From positions 54,518 through 118,517 of the forward strand of contig JADDMT010000092.1 of NCBI GenBank assembly GCA_021401465.1: DNA of 64,000 nt. The letters are read 5' to 3'. Below, one piece after another: positions 47,451-59,839 of this stretch. Every line of letters starts with the position of its first letter. Position 1 is the first letter of the stretch. The DNA is from Teratosphaeria epicoccoides. Taxonomy: Eukaryota; Ascomycota; Dothideomycetes; Mycosphaerellales; Teratosphaeriaceae. Under the pieces are notes generated by a model. That model saw only the letters and a program-made list of their open reading frames with translations. It did no database searches and had not been told where the DNA came from. The position numbers and the translations under genes were made by a program.

Positions 47451-48745
47451 CTAATCATCTGACTTAACCGCATGCGGCAGCACGTGACACATGCTCTTCC
47501 CGACATATACATGACTTAATTGACTTACCTGCTCCGCGTCAGGAGCTTCATGTTCTTGATCAGACGTGAGTCAAGCTGCGGCAGTAGACTTGCAGGGCTT
47601 CTTGAAGCGCACATGTCATTAACAGTAGCAGCAGCAGATATCTTCCGCACTTGTCTCTCCGCGAACAATCTCGTTCCTAATGCCGCGTGATAAGCCGCTG
47701 CAGCAAGCACGCACGATCAAGCACATCATGATGGTCGACTAGGCCTTGGCTTCCTTACCATGACAGGAGCGCCGCATGTCACATGATTGACTGTCTAGGC
47801 GCCTCGCTGTTGATACGACCCCATGGCAATCCATAAATGAAAACCCTGAACGAGACACGCCATATTGACTGTTGTGACAGTCGCTCCGGACACGTAAGTT
47901 AGGTCCAAGAAGAGGCGAGACTGCTCCGATGCCGTATGCCCACCTACCGCCGGGAGAACAGTGGAAAGCCTCTCACCGAAGCGACGCGCGGGGCAGCCAT
48001 GGCGACCTTTGTTCGAGGACTGCAATGTTGGCAGCGTTGTCTTGGCATAATACTGGACTGGGTGGCTTCCGAGGTGGTCAAGATGGGCGCCACGTCCCGA
48101 CGTGCACGAGCGAATGAGCGAGCGAGCTACCATGGTGAAGACGACAAATCGCCGACATCAGAACTTGACGCGTGAGCAGGCATTCTTGCAACGTCGTCGA
48201 CAAAGCGAGGCGCAGGCTGCATACGCACAGCAAATTTCGATGCATGCATGCGGCCCTTACCACACATGAGCGCCATGCGTGCGTGAACACCTGTTGAACA
48301 CCTGCAGGCACTCCCGTGCGTGCATGAACTGCTGTCGGACATCGGCAGGAAACCCCATGGCGCGCATGCACTCCGCCGCTAGCTGGGCGAGCCGAAGATC
48401 GCTATTGGTGACATCTTGATATGCTGCCGAGACATACTTACATCTACTTGCTGCTGGAGGGGGAGGAGAGATGCGGTATACGGTGGGAAGAGAGGGCGTT
48501 TGTCGTCCGGACGTCCCAGGAGTGGAGATGTCAATGTCGGTGCGCGTGGCGAAGGTGGGTGGGCGGTTTGACCGTTCTTTGCGGTGGTGAGTTACTTGTT
48601 GTTTGACATTCGAGATCTGCGTGTCTGAGAGGTTTCACAGTGGATTGTAGAGACGGGTTTGACATTCGAGAACGAGTGGGAGAGACCTGTCTGAGATCTC
48701 TCCCGTGAGCGCAAAGCGACCACAACAAAAACGTCTCGGATCATC
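47451..48745. other. Unique intergenic DNA upstream of the host gene
   Basis: Normal composition (CpG, TGG and CCA words are frequent) and no transposon homology. Several short ORFs overlap on both strands (47525-48371), but none has a domain or a convincing structure, so none is called. Confidence 0.5.
48601..48671 (+). promoter_or_regulatory. 15-bp direct repeats upstream of the gene
   Basis: GTTTGACATTCGAGA occurs at 48601-48615 and 48657-48671, 75-145 bp before the ATG, with GAGATCT words beside them. A possible binding-site pair or leader element; no TATA box is evident. Confidence 0.4.
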
Positions 48746-49993
48746 ATGGCTGGGTCTGTCGATCAGTTTCAGCGGAGAGTGACTGACGGCGGCGAGATCA
48801 TTGGCCGCGACGATTCACTTTCCAGCTACAGCTCCGCCGAGGCATCTGCTCCGGGCGATCGGACATTGACTCCGGCCGATGAGACGTCCGCCACCCACAA
48901 CGTCGAGAAACTAGCCGATGAGACGGTCGCTTCCGCTGATGACACCTTCAGCACCAGCAGCTTCACCAGCTCAGACACCTCTGCGACTCGTGTCAACGAC
49001 GTCGGCAACCAGGCCGATACCATCAACTCTGGTACTGACTTCGGAAACCATGCTCCCGGTACTGCCACCTTTGGCAGCGACTTGAACAATCAGACCGCCA
49101 AAGACTCCAATACTCCCAAAAACCTCAACAACCCCATCACGACCACCGACTTCGACAAGGGAGTCGACTTCTTCTCCGGCTGGACGGAAGGCCGCGACGA
49201 CGGCTACGATTTCGTCATTCCTCCGACCCATCCTTCGAACTTGGTCAGCACGAGAGGATTTGCGACCGATGAGTCGGAGTGGGTATTGGGCTATGTGAAA
49301 GGGTGGTGTGAGGGGTTTGATCGGGCAAGTTTGGTGCAATGGCATCTGCATGGTGAGGAATTGGCTGTCGGGCTATTTGGTGATGGGGCTTCCGGCCATG
49401 GTGGCTTGGTTGGGTGCCTTCCTCAAGCTGCGAACGGCGATGGCGGTTCTGTCGATGGTGATCTGACCAACGCAATTGTGGGTGATGGGCTCTTGAGCAG
49501 TGACTCCACTCAGCCTGCTCACAGCAGTGGCGTCCTGCACGGTCACCGCCCAGTCGAGATGCCCGATACCAACGAATGCGCGAATGAGAACATCTCCGGC
49601 CGCATCCTCTCCACCAAATCCAAGGGCAAGCGTCTGTTGTCCTTGAGCTCCTCACCAGAATCAGCCCCCAAGCGGCCCCGCTTCTCCCCTGCGTCTAGTA
49701 AGTCAGTCCCCACCGTTCCCTGCCTATGCCTCACCTTGCTGACCAGTTCTGCAGCCTCGCCTACCTCTTCAAACCCAGGGCGTAAGTCATTCGCAGTATA
49801 CAGCGCTGAAACCCGTGTGCGCGCGAAGCGATTGCAGGGTCTGACACAAGAGGCTTTGGAGAAGGGTGTGGTAAGTCTGGAGGAGTATAAGCGTTTGGAG
49901 CAGCGGGAGAGGGAGAAGGGGAATAAGGGATGGGTGGGTCGTGTCTTGGAAGTGTTGAGGGAGAGGATGGAGGCGGTGAGCACCTCCAACTGA
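48746..49993 (+). CDS. Host hypothetical protein with GxxxGxxxG motifs and NLS, one in-frame intron
   Basis: The only convincing intact gene, 415 codons if unspliced. Context ATCATGGC suits initiation. Residues 1-135 are Ser/Thr/Asn-rich and disordered. Residues 136-215 look folded and carry two related motifs, FFSGWTEGRDDGYDF (142-156) and WVLGYVKGWCEGFDR (179-193), both G-x3-G-x3-G-aromatic-D. Residues 286-314 hold a bipartite nuclear signal (KSKGKR...PKRPR), and 355-410 form a charged helix. 49698-49754 is a probable 57-nt intron (GTAAGT, branch CTGAC, CAG), which would give 396 residues. A second CAG at 49796 also keeps the frame. No known family; the Gx3 spacing resembles Yae1-type repeats, but homology is not claimed. 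Nuclear location is inferred. Confidence 0.8.
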   Translation: MAGSVDQFQRRVTDGGEIIGRDDSLSSYSSAEASAPGDRTLTPADETSATHNVEKLADETVASADDTFSTSSFTSSDTSATRVNDVGNQADTINSGTDFGNHAPGTATFGSDLNNQTAKDSNTPKNLNNPITTTDFDKGVDFFSGWTEGRDDGYDFVIPPTHPSNLVSTRGFATDESEWVLGYVKGWCEGFDRASLVQWHLHGEELAVGLFGDGASGHGGLVGCLPQAANGDGGSVDGDLTNAIVGDGLLSSDSTQPAHSSGVLHGHRPVEMPDTNECANENISGRILSTKSKGKRLLSLSSSPESAPKRPRFSPASSKSVPTVPCLCLTLLTSSAASPTSSNPGRKSFAVYSAETRVRAKRLQGLTQEALEKGVVSLEEYKRLEQREREKGNKGWVGRVLEVLRERMEAVSTSN

Positions 49994-52900
49994 GGCTTAA
50001 GCTTTCTCGCGACTGGTCTTGCCGCTCCGTCTGAGAGTAGCAGACGAGTGGACCTTCGGACGGAGGCGGTGTCTGTATCAACAAAAGATGAGAAAGAGGA
50101 AGAACAGGCTGGGACCGTCAGACAGGCGGGAAGCAAAAACAGATTCTCACAGCGACATCACCATACAACCATCCTACCCGACCTTTCAAATCAGACCTCT
50201 CCAGAGTCTTGAGCCCTGTCAGATCCCAAAGTCCCACTGCTACTCTCCTTGTCCAAAATGCCCCTGCTCCCCTCTTCCCTTCCCCTCTCCCGGTCGATCG
50301 GCCAATGGAATCACTAGGCGCGCATTAGGCGGAACCATTGATTCATCCTCCTTTTCCATCAATTTTTGAAGGCTATCGGTGAGCGCCTGCACAACCATCT
50401 TCCTCAAGACAGGAGGGAGTAGGTATCGAATAGCAGCGCCTGACTGCATTCACACAAGCCAAGCGGGGGATCCTACAGCTTGAAACTGAAGTCAAGGATT
50501 ATCGGCACTGGCATAATGTACCGCGGGTGGTTTTATTCTTTCCATGAGGTCGCAAGCCGCGGATTGGTATATATACCTTCACACTAGATCCCTGCTGCTC
50601 ATGGGGGGTCTCGTCTTGCATCATCACCTCAAAGCCGTCGGGCCAGGGGTAGTGACAGCATCGATCAGCTGCGATTGCACGGCTGCGTCGACTTGTTGTC
50701 TCAAGTCTACCTCGTTTTCGATAGATTAGAACGGGTTTGCACTTGTTGTTTTACGTCTGGATGTCGCTTGCTTGCGGAGATGTACTGAGTTTCTGGTTTT
50801 AGGAGGTAGTCGTGTAGGTTGATAAGGAGATTAGTGGTGCGTGGCTGTTATTTGAGGTAGGAGGTTTGAAGACGGAGCGTTGAGTGATTGGTTTAGGATG
50901 GTTGGCTAGAAGGGTGGGGATTGTGCTAGATTGCTGGTTGCAAGTTGTGCTGCTTTGGGATAGGGGAGAGGTTAAATATGTCGACGATCGAAGAGCCGTA
51001 GAGAAGGCGGGACGGATTAGAAGGCAGGTTGCGTTGTTTTTGATGCACTCTTAGTCACGGTAGCTGAAATGGTGAGAGTAATAATGACGATACATACAAC
51101 GTCTCTGTTTTCTCGATGTCTTCGTGCTTGGTGGCGTCAATGATGATTCAGCGAGGAGTGAGGAGACAATGTGCGGCTTTTAGGAGAGGTTTCGGCTAGA
51201 CGGCATTGCTTTGCACTCCGAGCCAGGTCGGGCTTGTAATGCAGATATCTCGACAGGGCACGTGGCTCCTTAGAGCTATGCTGCAAACCGCTGCGATAGG
51301 TGTGCCTGGGATTTGGAGTTCTCGCAGCTCGTCAAGATCAAGCGATGTCAAGCGCGGGCGGGTACGATGTTTCTTACGAGGTTGTGCAGACGAATGCTTA
51401 GCGTGGAGGTCATCGCATCTACATCGATCAGGATCGGCCAGAGGCTAAGACTAGGACTAGGAATCAACACGTTTGATCTGGTCCCGGGGAGCATGTTCTA
51501 GATGCTTCTCAGACTAGTATAACGAACCTCTAGCTAACCTGCTCATTAGAAGGCATGCGGAATGACCTGTATGATATCTCATGAAATGTAGTTCCACCCG
51601 CCCTGTTTGACACCATTTCTTACGGCCGGCAGAGATGATCGTGGGTGCCTGTCTGGCTCGCATGCACCATTCCTGGGCTAGAAGAGTCTCTTGCACTCTA
51701 GCGAGCGAGCGTCGTCGACCGCACAACCAGCGCCTCCCTCGCCTTCAAAATTGCAATTGACGTCCGCAGCTGCAACGTCGCTCTTGCCTCTGCTAGTATT
51801 TTGAGCATCTACCGCTCCTACTAACCACGCATCTCTACTGATTTGCTCCGGGAGCCTCTGCCGCTCCCTCTACCGAATTGCCGAGCTAAAGTTTAACCCT
51901 ATGCAATGAACAAATAGACAATCAAAGTGCTTGTGCAGTGGTTCTGATGTTAGTGCATATAGCAGAGATAGTGTGACGCGGCCGAGAAGTGGTTAGGTAG
52001 AATGGGTTATGCATCAGAGAATATACTGTTCGCCGGGCGGCTTGAGCTGTACCTGTGCCTTCTTGCCAGCCAGTGAGGTTGTAGCCGCCTCAGGCGCTCG
52101 AAACGTCTACCTGATGGTGTACTCGAGACATTCTTGCTGGAATCACTCGCCACGCCGCAGTAACGTAATTGCCGAAGAATGCAATGATCTCGCTACTTGC
52201 GAAGTCTCTCATGTAGCCTTCTAGGGGCCAACTGAATAGGAACAGCATGGCCGATGCTCCGTACACTGATGGAAGTAGCTGTCCGAAGTTGGTTAAATGT
52301 GTATCAACGAGCACCTACAACAGTAAAAACTCGGCGGCAATGCCATTTGCCGCCAGGTACTCGACTGGTACCCCACAATCCGCATGCCAAGCGCTACTCG
52401 TAGCTGTTTCTGCGCCTCTGCCAGTCATCGGTGCCTAGGCAGGCTTCATCCTTGGGGTTGGCGCGGCCGAGCAAATGACTTTCGCACCCGCAGGTCAGGA
52501 TCTCCAGCTCAGCGCAGCGAGAACCTGCTACACCATTCGTCGCCAAGGAAGGCATTGCCGGACTGGATGTTTACAGTACCACTCTGGTGGCGGACTTGGT
52601 CGGTGGCGCATTCAGTTGCCATTCACGAGAGTTGGAGTCTAGCAGCCAGAACGTCTCGCGCGACGACGAGAGAGTCAAGGAGTCGCACAGGGATTCATTG
52701 GGCAGATCTCGTGGTGAACATAGATTTTACTGGACGTGGGTCACGGCACTGGCATTTTCCGGGCATCAAAATTCGGTATGGACATGTCAACATCGCAGAG
52801 CATACAGACAGAGCTGCTCTTTGAGACCGACTCTGTACCCTGAGCGGATTTTCGCGATGGTTGAAAAGACTGATGAGTGCCAAGAGAGCGGAAGGATCCG

Positions 52901-54120
52901 CACCGGTAGACTGCGGGAAGGCTTGACTCATGCAAGATCCGCAACTTTCTGTCCTCCGTATTATCCCTGTATCTTGCACGTTCGGCGGTCAAATCTTGCA
53001 GAAAAAGAAAATATAACGCACTGTCGCAATGGTGAGATATCAGATGTCTAGTCAGCTTTCAGAGCGATCAGAGCGTGCGACAAAGTGCCTATGCATGGTG
53101 TACTGTGTAAGGAGGGCTTTGAAGTTCTGGCTCGGCGGATTCTTGTGATCCTATTCGCTGAGGATGGCTGGAATTTCGGCTGGCCCCGTCAATCCTGGTA
53201 TGATGAATCGGGCACATGCCGGTGAAAACTGATCGTACCTTACAACTGCGCTCACAACATCACATACACTTGAGCTGATCTACACACATCGCTTCTCCCC
53301 GGACTTTCCCTACCTTTGGTTGCATCCAAATTCCTCATACTCCTGTCTCTCCGGCACAAGCCATCTTCAAAGTCAGAATCCATGCCACAGTCCCGCCACG
53401 CCTCGAGTCCTTCGCATGTCATACGCAGCCTTCCAGATCATGTCTACAAGCAATACATCGCCGAAGCAGCTTAAATATTCTCTCATGACGACAAGTCTTG
53501 CCATCAGGCAGCCGGTCAAGGCCGTGAGGTTCACTGATTGGCTGTGTTCTGAGCCTGTCACTCGAAACCTGGACCAGACGGTCTGTGAGTAGGTCATCAA
53601 CCAGAGTGAGCCGTTTAAAGACATATCTCGTAGCATGTCAGGCAGCGCGAGAGCCACGGCCAGGACTGCCATGCCGGAGCGAGAAAACCAAGACATCGCA
53701 TCAGCTACTTACACAACCCCCGTAGATGATATGCACTCTAGACTCCACGGTTTCCCCATGGTAATTTGCTACTGTCGCTGCTCTTCATGATATACATCAC
53801 TCATCTGCGCTTGGTGCCAAACAGCAGGACACCTCACGGGCACATGCTGATCAACTGTACTAGACGACAATCATGGCTTTGATTGACTGCTGCGAGAACT
53901 TTCTTAACATCTTCGAGCCAGTTTTGCCCTACCTCGCAGCTTCTGTGCAGCGCAGCGTTTTTATAGACGACGTAGCCGGACAAGGTCGACTCATGTGCCG
54001 TACTGCCATCCGAGAAATCACGGCACCATCGTTCGTATTATCTGCTAGGATCGGCCGCGGAACTAATCACACCCTAATTCCGAAGCACTACTATCTAGTT
54101 TAGGTCCCGGATCTGCAAGC
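49994..54120. other. Unique DNA without a confident gene
   Basis: Ordinary composition, no RIP, no transposon. ORFs of 60-154 codons overlap on both strands (for example 52384-52824 and 52587-53051 +, 53373-53696 -), but none shows a family motif or a consistent exon structure. A decayed transporter fragment is proposed at 52090-52395. Confidence 0.5.
52090..52395 (-). pseudogene. Possible decayed MFS (monocarboxylate-type) transporter fragment
   Basis: Minus-strand reading gives VEYLAANGIAAEFLLL, stop, VLVDTHLTNFGQLLPSVYGA, SAMLFLFSWPLEGY and SEIIAFFGNYVTAAWRVIPA. The order (an aromatic/GIA segment, a helix, FG-x2-LP, a helix, then FFG..A...PA) resembles the seventh to tenth helices of fungal monocarboxylate permeases (FGR-x-LPN, FGFFSGA). 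Neighbouring parts of such a gene were not found, and the frame breaks on both sides. No RIP signature, so decay would be by ordinary mutation. Tentative, from remembered family patterns. Confidence 0.3.
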
Positions 54121-54467
54121 TTGACGATTGCACTAGTAGTAACAGTGACACCAAAGCTAGAATGCATTTGACAGCATTACTAGAATTAACATCTAGAGAC
54201 TAAGTCTATTAATTCTAGATTAACAGACATTAGGTAATAACTTGTAATATAGTACTATCTAGAGGAGTACCTCTTCTTAAGCTTTACACATTCTATCTAT
54301 CATCCTTTGTAGAATAAAAGCTAGAAGTCATTATTAAGTACAGCTATGCCTACTTCTTAGACTATAGAGATAAACGTCACTCCTAGACAAGACAAGGACA
54401 CAGGCGACAACATGCGTAGGAGGCAGGCTAGTACTAGCTTAATCTGTGTAGAAGTAACAAGACACTA
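54121..54467. other. Island edge, RIP-like unassigned DNA
   Basis: Composition returns to the CTA/TAG-rich type at about 54120. It contains the near-palindrome TAATTCTAGATTAACA. No coding sense; ends at the G1-b LTR. Confidence 0.45.
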
Positions 54468-54827
54468 TGATATAGATGTATATGCTATATAATATGAAAA
54501 TATCTTGTAGTATGACAGAGTAATCCGACCTTTTAGTAGGTACAAGACAGCGCTACTTTCTGCTTATTATAGAGGTAGCGCTAAGGGTGCTTATAACCCC
54601 TGACACTCCTTAATTAGGGAAAGCATGTCTAAGCCTAACCCTGTAGGGGTACTATAGGAAGAGTGACATAGGGGTGTCCTACATTGACAACTAATCCTAC
54701 TTAGACAACATACAAGCTAACATATGTATAAAGGACCCCCTTACTATATGTAGCAGGGTTACTACATGCTAAGAGTAGGCATTAGAACCTATGCAGTTCT
54801 AATAGCCCCCTAGTATTAACTGTATTA
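54468..54827 (-). repeat. G1-b 3' LTR
   Basis: 360 bp, TGATA...TATTA, strongly RIP-mutated, followed by the conserved CTGCCCCTCCTCC purine tract (minus strand). Left flank CACTA; its partner is outside the window. Confidence 0.95.
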
Positions 54828-55429
54828 CTGCCCCTCCTCCTATAAGGATGTCCCTAGCCTTACTAAGTAATGCACATAGAACGTATAGGGTACAGGATGT
54901 AGCATACTTACACTACACAAGGGTAAATAGGTAGATAGCCTACGTAACATATGTTATGCATATACCTTAACACCTTTGTAGTAAGTACAGGGTAGAGGCT
55001 ACTAACTCAGGCAGGTTTCAATCTGTCACATGTTAGGCAGCTTCATAATACCTTCGCTTTACATGCAGATCAAGATATTAGGAAACTATAAGTACGTACT
55101 TTAGTTAATCCTTGAAATTATAGGGCAAGCATGCGCGCTAGCCTTACTAAGTAGCTTGGCTGTCCCTATTTAGTCATGACTATGAAGAACATGTCATAGA
55201 ACCTTAGGGTAGTAGGAAGGTATATAGACACTCTATACGCGCTACTCGAAACAGTAGGAGCGCGCTCCTAGCGCGGGTCTTGCTACATTTTCATGCTAGT
55301 AGGCTAGCACGAGTGTAGTTAGCGCACATGCGTAATAGCTATGTTATCTGTTCTTGTATTATTAGGTCCCCTTGTAAGTTAACTAAAGGCAGGTACTCTG
55401 CGCATGTAGTTTGAGTTACTAGCTTAACG

Positions 55430-55625
55430 GTTATAGTAGGCAATAGGGGGGCTATTAGAGGGTATAAAAACCTCGTCACTTTCCTAAACTTCCTGTTCTA
55501 AGACACTAACATTAACCTCTGCTCCTATTTTGCTTAGCTTGCGCCTTGCCTTATCTACAGGTCTGTACTAGAGCTTCTTCTTCTTTAATCAATTAATCAA
55601 GATTAATTAACCTGTCTTAGCTATA
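55430..55625 (+). promoter_or_regulatory. G1-b antisense promoter
   Basis: TATAAAAA at 55463-55470, 163 bp before the former ATG. CT-rich tract and AATCAATTAATCAA leader as in G1-a. Confidence 0.65.
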
Positions 55626-57122
55626 ATAGCTTATGTGCTACAGACTAAGTTCGACACTACTCGCTCTGCCTGCGATTGTCGCTTATGTCGACAATGCCTT
55701 AACAACCTTAGTAGCCAAGCTACACACATCTCTCCTCCGCGTGTTAGTAAGGCGTCTCCTACCTGCAAGGTATGCGTGACTTATACTAACTAAAGCGTAG
55801 CTAAGATCTACATTAGCAGATTTGATAAGGGTAGTGTCTACTGCAATTATGTTAACTATAATAGCAAGCATCAAAAATGCCAAGACCTCCCTAAAGAGGT
55901 GTATAGCGAGTACAACTAGCTCTGCTGTAACATTGATAACTTCTAGAGTACGCGCAACAAGGGGATTGCTAAAGGCACTCTAACTATAAACAGGCTACAG
56001 GCTAAGTACTATGAGGCACTCGCCTACCTGCTTAGCGCCCTCTTATGCTTTACTACGACTACTAACTGTTCTCATGGCAGTGTTCGCTTCGACTCTCTAC
56101 TAACAGGCGAAAACGTTTGTCTAGGTCTAATCGCAGACTTAGTCTAGAAGATCTTGAAGGTGCTAACTATTAGGGTTAAGACCTTCGCCATAGTACGCAT
56201 ATAGTGCGGGTACCCTCTAAGTATAAATGCTGACTTTCTCTACTAGGCTAACGTTAGCGTCGAGAAGTATCCGACTAGCCGTTAGCGTTAGCAACTCGGG
56301 GCCCTTGCCTCTATTAACAATGACTTCAAGACGCGGATAATCCGCAAAAAGGTTATTAAGCAATTTACTGTTCCTACTACTAAGGCTACGCCCTAGCGCC
56401 GTACCGAGAGACAGCCTGCCTCTAAGCCGGTCCTAAAGACTAAGCTATAAGTTACTTACTCGAATCCTGTCGCGTGCGTATAGCTAACACATTGTAGCGC
56501 CGCTACCTACGCTGCCTCGACGCTACTGTCTAAGAAGAAGAAGAAGGCTAGGGCCAAAATTGAGGTTAGCGACAAGGAAGCTAAACCTTCCCTGCTTGCG
56601 ATCCGCACTACATCTGTTAAGACGCTAAGGCACAAGCCTCTAGGCCAGATCTTTGAGGATAAGGAGGATGACGATGTCTAGGATACCTTTGGTCCTAACG
56701 TGATCCCTTTGCGCTGTAGTGTTATAATACTAGTTATACCTAAGGAGGACACTAAGTCCGATGATGTAGTCGACACTCATGTCAAGAAGCGCAAGATAAT
56801 CTTAAGGGCCGAGCGCGACAGCCGCAAGCGCGCTCGAGTCTCTTCGCCTTCTAATGCTAAGGATGAGGTAGTCGTCGCAACTAGGCGTAGTAAGGGTATC
56901 GCTAGCTCTCTAGCTACTATAGGCTCTAAAGACAAGCTCCCTCGTAACCTACTAAAGAAGAAGATGCCGGCCTCTCTTCGTGGCGTTACTACTCCTGTTA
57001 CTTATAGTCGCTTCAGGGTGTTTAGTAGACCCCGTGTAAGTAGGTAGTCCCTAGCAGACTATAACAAGAAAGACTCTCCTGCTTTAGGTTCAGTCAGGAA
57101 GCCCCTAACTAGTAGTCGCTAA
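55626..57122 (+). pseudogene. G1-b antisense ORF, start codon lost
   Basis: Same 1,497-bp span as the two other copies, but with ATA in place of ATG (55626-55628) and the most stops. 56700-57047 remains open and in frame (VKKRKIILRAERDSRKRARV). Cys pairs are partly lost: NCVNCNSK reads NYVNYNSK. Its heavy mutation against a constant length shows point mutation only, apart from a compensating pair of 1-nt changes near 56225-56245. Confidence 0.75.
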
Positions 57123-57262
57123 GCATTAGCTACAAAGCTAATCTAAGCATGTCTCTTGTTCTTCTTAGGTTTATTCTAGGTATGCCTTTAGGCATTAATG
57201 ATGTATAAGTAGGGCGTTTGCTTCTTGTTATTACTTCGCGCGTTATGCGCTATATACATGTG

Positions 57263-58681
57263 TCAAGAATTCTGCTCTGAAACTCTTATCTTCCTACAAA
57301 TCGACCTTCTTAAGCCCTGCTTACGCCTCCTCCGCTCTTCGAACTCGCGAATAGCTTCTAGAGCGTTCTTGTAGTCTTCGGCTAGAACCTATTATGTGTA
57401 CTTAGGTAGGTATCCTTTCTACTTTACTAGATAGTACATTGCGCCTTTACGCTACATACTATCCTTAATACCCTTGACTTCCTACTCTTCGTTCTCTTCT
57501 GCTACTAGCATTAGGTCCGCAGGCTCTTCGCCCTTACGCTGTACCTATAGTTCGAGTAGAGATACGTAGAAGACGTCATGCATATAATACGACGATAGTA
57601 ACGATAGCTAGTATGCCTACAAGCCTATTACGTCACGTATCTAGAAGGGTCCGACGAACCTTAGCGTTATCTTCTTGCTTAGAAGTTTTAGCTTAAGATT
57701 CTTCGTTAATAGTAACACCTTTGTATTAACTGCATACTACATCGGTTTAGGATAGGCGTTATTATGTTTAATCTAGGATTCTGAGGCCTTTTTCTAGTGT
57801 TCTATTAGCACCGAATATACCTCGCACATACGCCGCGCTAATTCTGCGGCAGCTAGTACCCTCTCCTTAGAAGACTCGTCCTAAGGCGGTTCTAGGTGTA
57901 TTTCTAGATTAAAGCTATAAAGAATCTAAAATGGCAACATGCGCATAGTAGCATGCACGCTGTTATTAACTGCAAATTCCGCCATAGGAATTACGTCAGC
58001 CTAGGCATCCTGGTTCTTAGCGTAGTAGCACTAAAGGTACTACTTAAGAGTCTAGTTCATATGTTTAGTCTGACTATTAGTCTGTAGATAGAATGCTGTA
58101 CTTAGGCAGTACTTAACACGCGCCTTAAACACAAATTCTTGCTAGTATTTACTAGTAAAGACAGAACCTCGATCTAATAGGATACTTCAGGGGACACTAA
58201 AGCGCTATATAACTTTGTCGCGAAGTAGTCGCGCAAGCTCGCCGCTTGTGTACCTTTTCGTACATAAGATGAAGACATTCATCTTAGAGTATTAGTCGAC
58301 TACTATAAGGACAGTATTAACTATATTGCCTCTCTACTTTGCTAGCAGCAAATCAGTAATAAAATCTATAGTTAAGTCTTGCTATAGTCTCTCTAGTAGT
58401 AGGAGTGCCTAAGCATCGCTATAGGGGTAATAGCGCCGAGATTTGCTAACCTAGCATGTCTAGCAGGATTTGACATAGTCAGAGACATCCTGTTCTAGCG
58501 TTAGCTACTAGTATTTGCGTCTAAGAAGTGCGATTGTCTTCTCTGCGCTAAAATGGCCTGCGAGTTTATCGTCATGATAAATACAGAGGAGCTACAAACA
58601 GAGCGCGTAGTTAGCGGGTACATAGAGCCTATTGTTAAAGTACTACAAGTCGCCTGACTTGGTCTAGTAGTTTAGACCGCC
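57263..58681 (-). pseudogene. G1-b integrase and chromodomain, interrupted by G1-c
   Basis: 3' part of G1 pol, from the TGA at 57263 through the chromodomain (about 57280-57450) and integrase core (about 57900-58390) to the zinc region (about 58460-58580). At 58681 G1-c begins; CCGCC (58677-58681) is the probable target copy, and the rest of G1-b should lie past 64000. RIP density is higher than in G1-c, as expected of an older copy. Confidence 0.85.
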
Positions 58682-59041
58682 TGATATAGATATATGTGCT
58701 ATATGATATGAAAATATCTCGCAGTGTGACAGAGTAATCCGACCTTTTAGTAGGTACAAGACAGCGCTGCTTTCTGCTTATCGCAGAGGTGGCGCTAAGG
58801 GTGCTTATAACCCCCGACGCTCCTCAATTAGGGAAAGCATGTCCGAGCCTAACCCCGTAGGGGTACCGTAGGGTCAGCGACGTAGGGGCGTCCTACGTCG
58901 ACAACTGATCCCACTCGGACGACATACGAGCTAACGTATGTACGAAGGACCCCCTTACTATATGTAGCAGGGTCACTGCATGCCAAGGGCGGCCATTAGA
59001 ACCCATGCGGTTCAAATGGTCCCCTAGTATCAACCGTATCA
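58682..59041 (-). repeat. G1-c 3' LTR
   Basis: 360 bp with unmutated ends TGATA...TATCA, the cleanest LTR of the window. Confidence 0.95.
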
Positions 59042-59639
59042 CTGCCCCTCCTCCTATGAGGATGTCCCTAGCCTCACTAAGTGACGCACGCGGAACATAT
59101 AGGGTACGGGATATGGCACGCTCACACCGCGCAAGGGTGAATAGGTAGATAGCCTGCGTAACATGTGTCATGCGCACACCTTAACACCTTCGCAGCGAGT
59201 GCGGGGCGGAGGCTGCTAACTCGGGCGGGTTTTAATCCATTACATGTTAGGTGGCTTCGTAACACCTTCGCTTTACATGCGGATCGAGATATCAGGAAAC
59301 CACGAGTACGTACTTCAGTCAATCCTTGAAATTATAGGGCGAGCATGCGCGCCGGCCTCGCCAAGTAGCTTGGCCGTCCCTATTTAGTCGTGACCATGAA
59401 GAACGTGTCGCAGAACCTTGGGGTAGTAGGAAAGTACGCGGACGCTTGGCGCGCGCCGCTCGAAACGGCAGGAGCGCGCTCCTGGCGCGGGCCTCGTCAC
59501 ATTTCCATGCTAGTAGGCTAGCACGAGTGCGGTCGGCGCACATGCGTGACAGCCGCGTTATCCGTTATTGCATCATTCGGTCCCCTTGTAAGTTAACCAG
59601 AGGCAGGTACTCTGCGCATGTAGTTCGAGTCACTAGCTC

Positions 59640-59839
59640 AACGGTTGCGGTAGGTAACAGGGGGGCTGTTAGAGGGTATAAAAACCTCGTCGCTTCCTAA
59701 ACTTTCCTGTTCTAAGACACTAACATCGACCTCCGCTCCTACTTCGCTCAGCTTGCGCCTCGCCATGTCTGCGGGTCTGTACTAGAGCTCCTTCTTCTTC
59801 AATCAATCAATCAAGATCAATTAACCCGTCTTAGCTATA
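59640..59839 (+). promoter_or_regulatory. G1-c antisense promoter
   Basis: TATAAAAA at 59677-59684, again 163 bp before the ATG. CT-rich stretch and AATCAATCAATCAA leader; start context ATAATGGC. Confidence 0.7.

Noticed and set aside
47795..48371. Overlapping ORFs of 71-112 codons on both strands upstream of the host gene
   Set aside because: Mutually overlapping, with no domains, no intron logic and no family resemblance; likely chance in GC-balanced DNA.
49543..50136. 197-codon minus-strand ORF opposite the host gene
   Set aside because: It is the antisense shadow of 48746-49993, with low-complexity Pro/Ser content and no motif; the plus-strand gene has the intron signals and NLS.
52384..53051. 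Two overlapping + strand ORFs (146 and 154 codons)
   Set aside because: Arg/Ser-rich translations with no recognisable motif, overlapped by minus-strand ORFs of similar quality.
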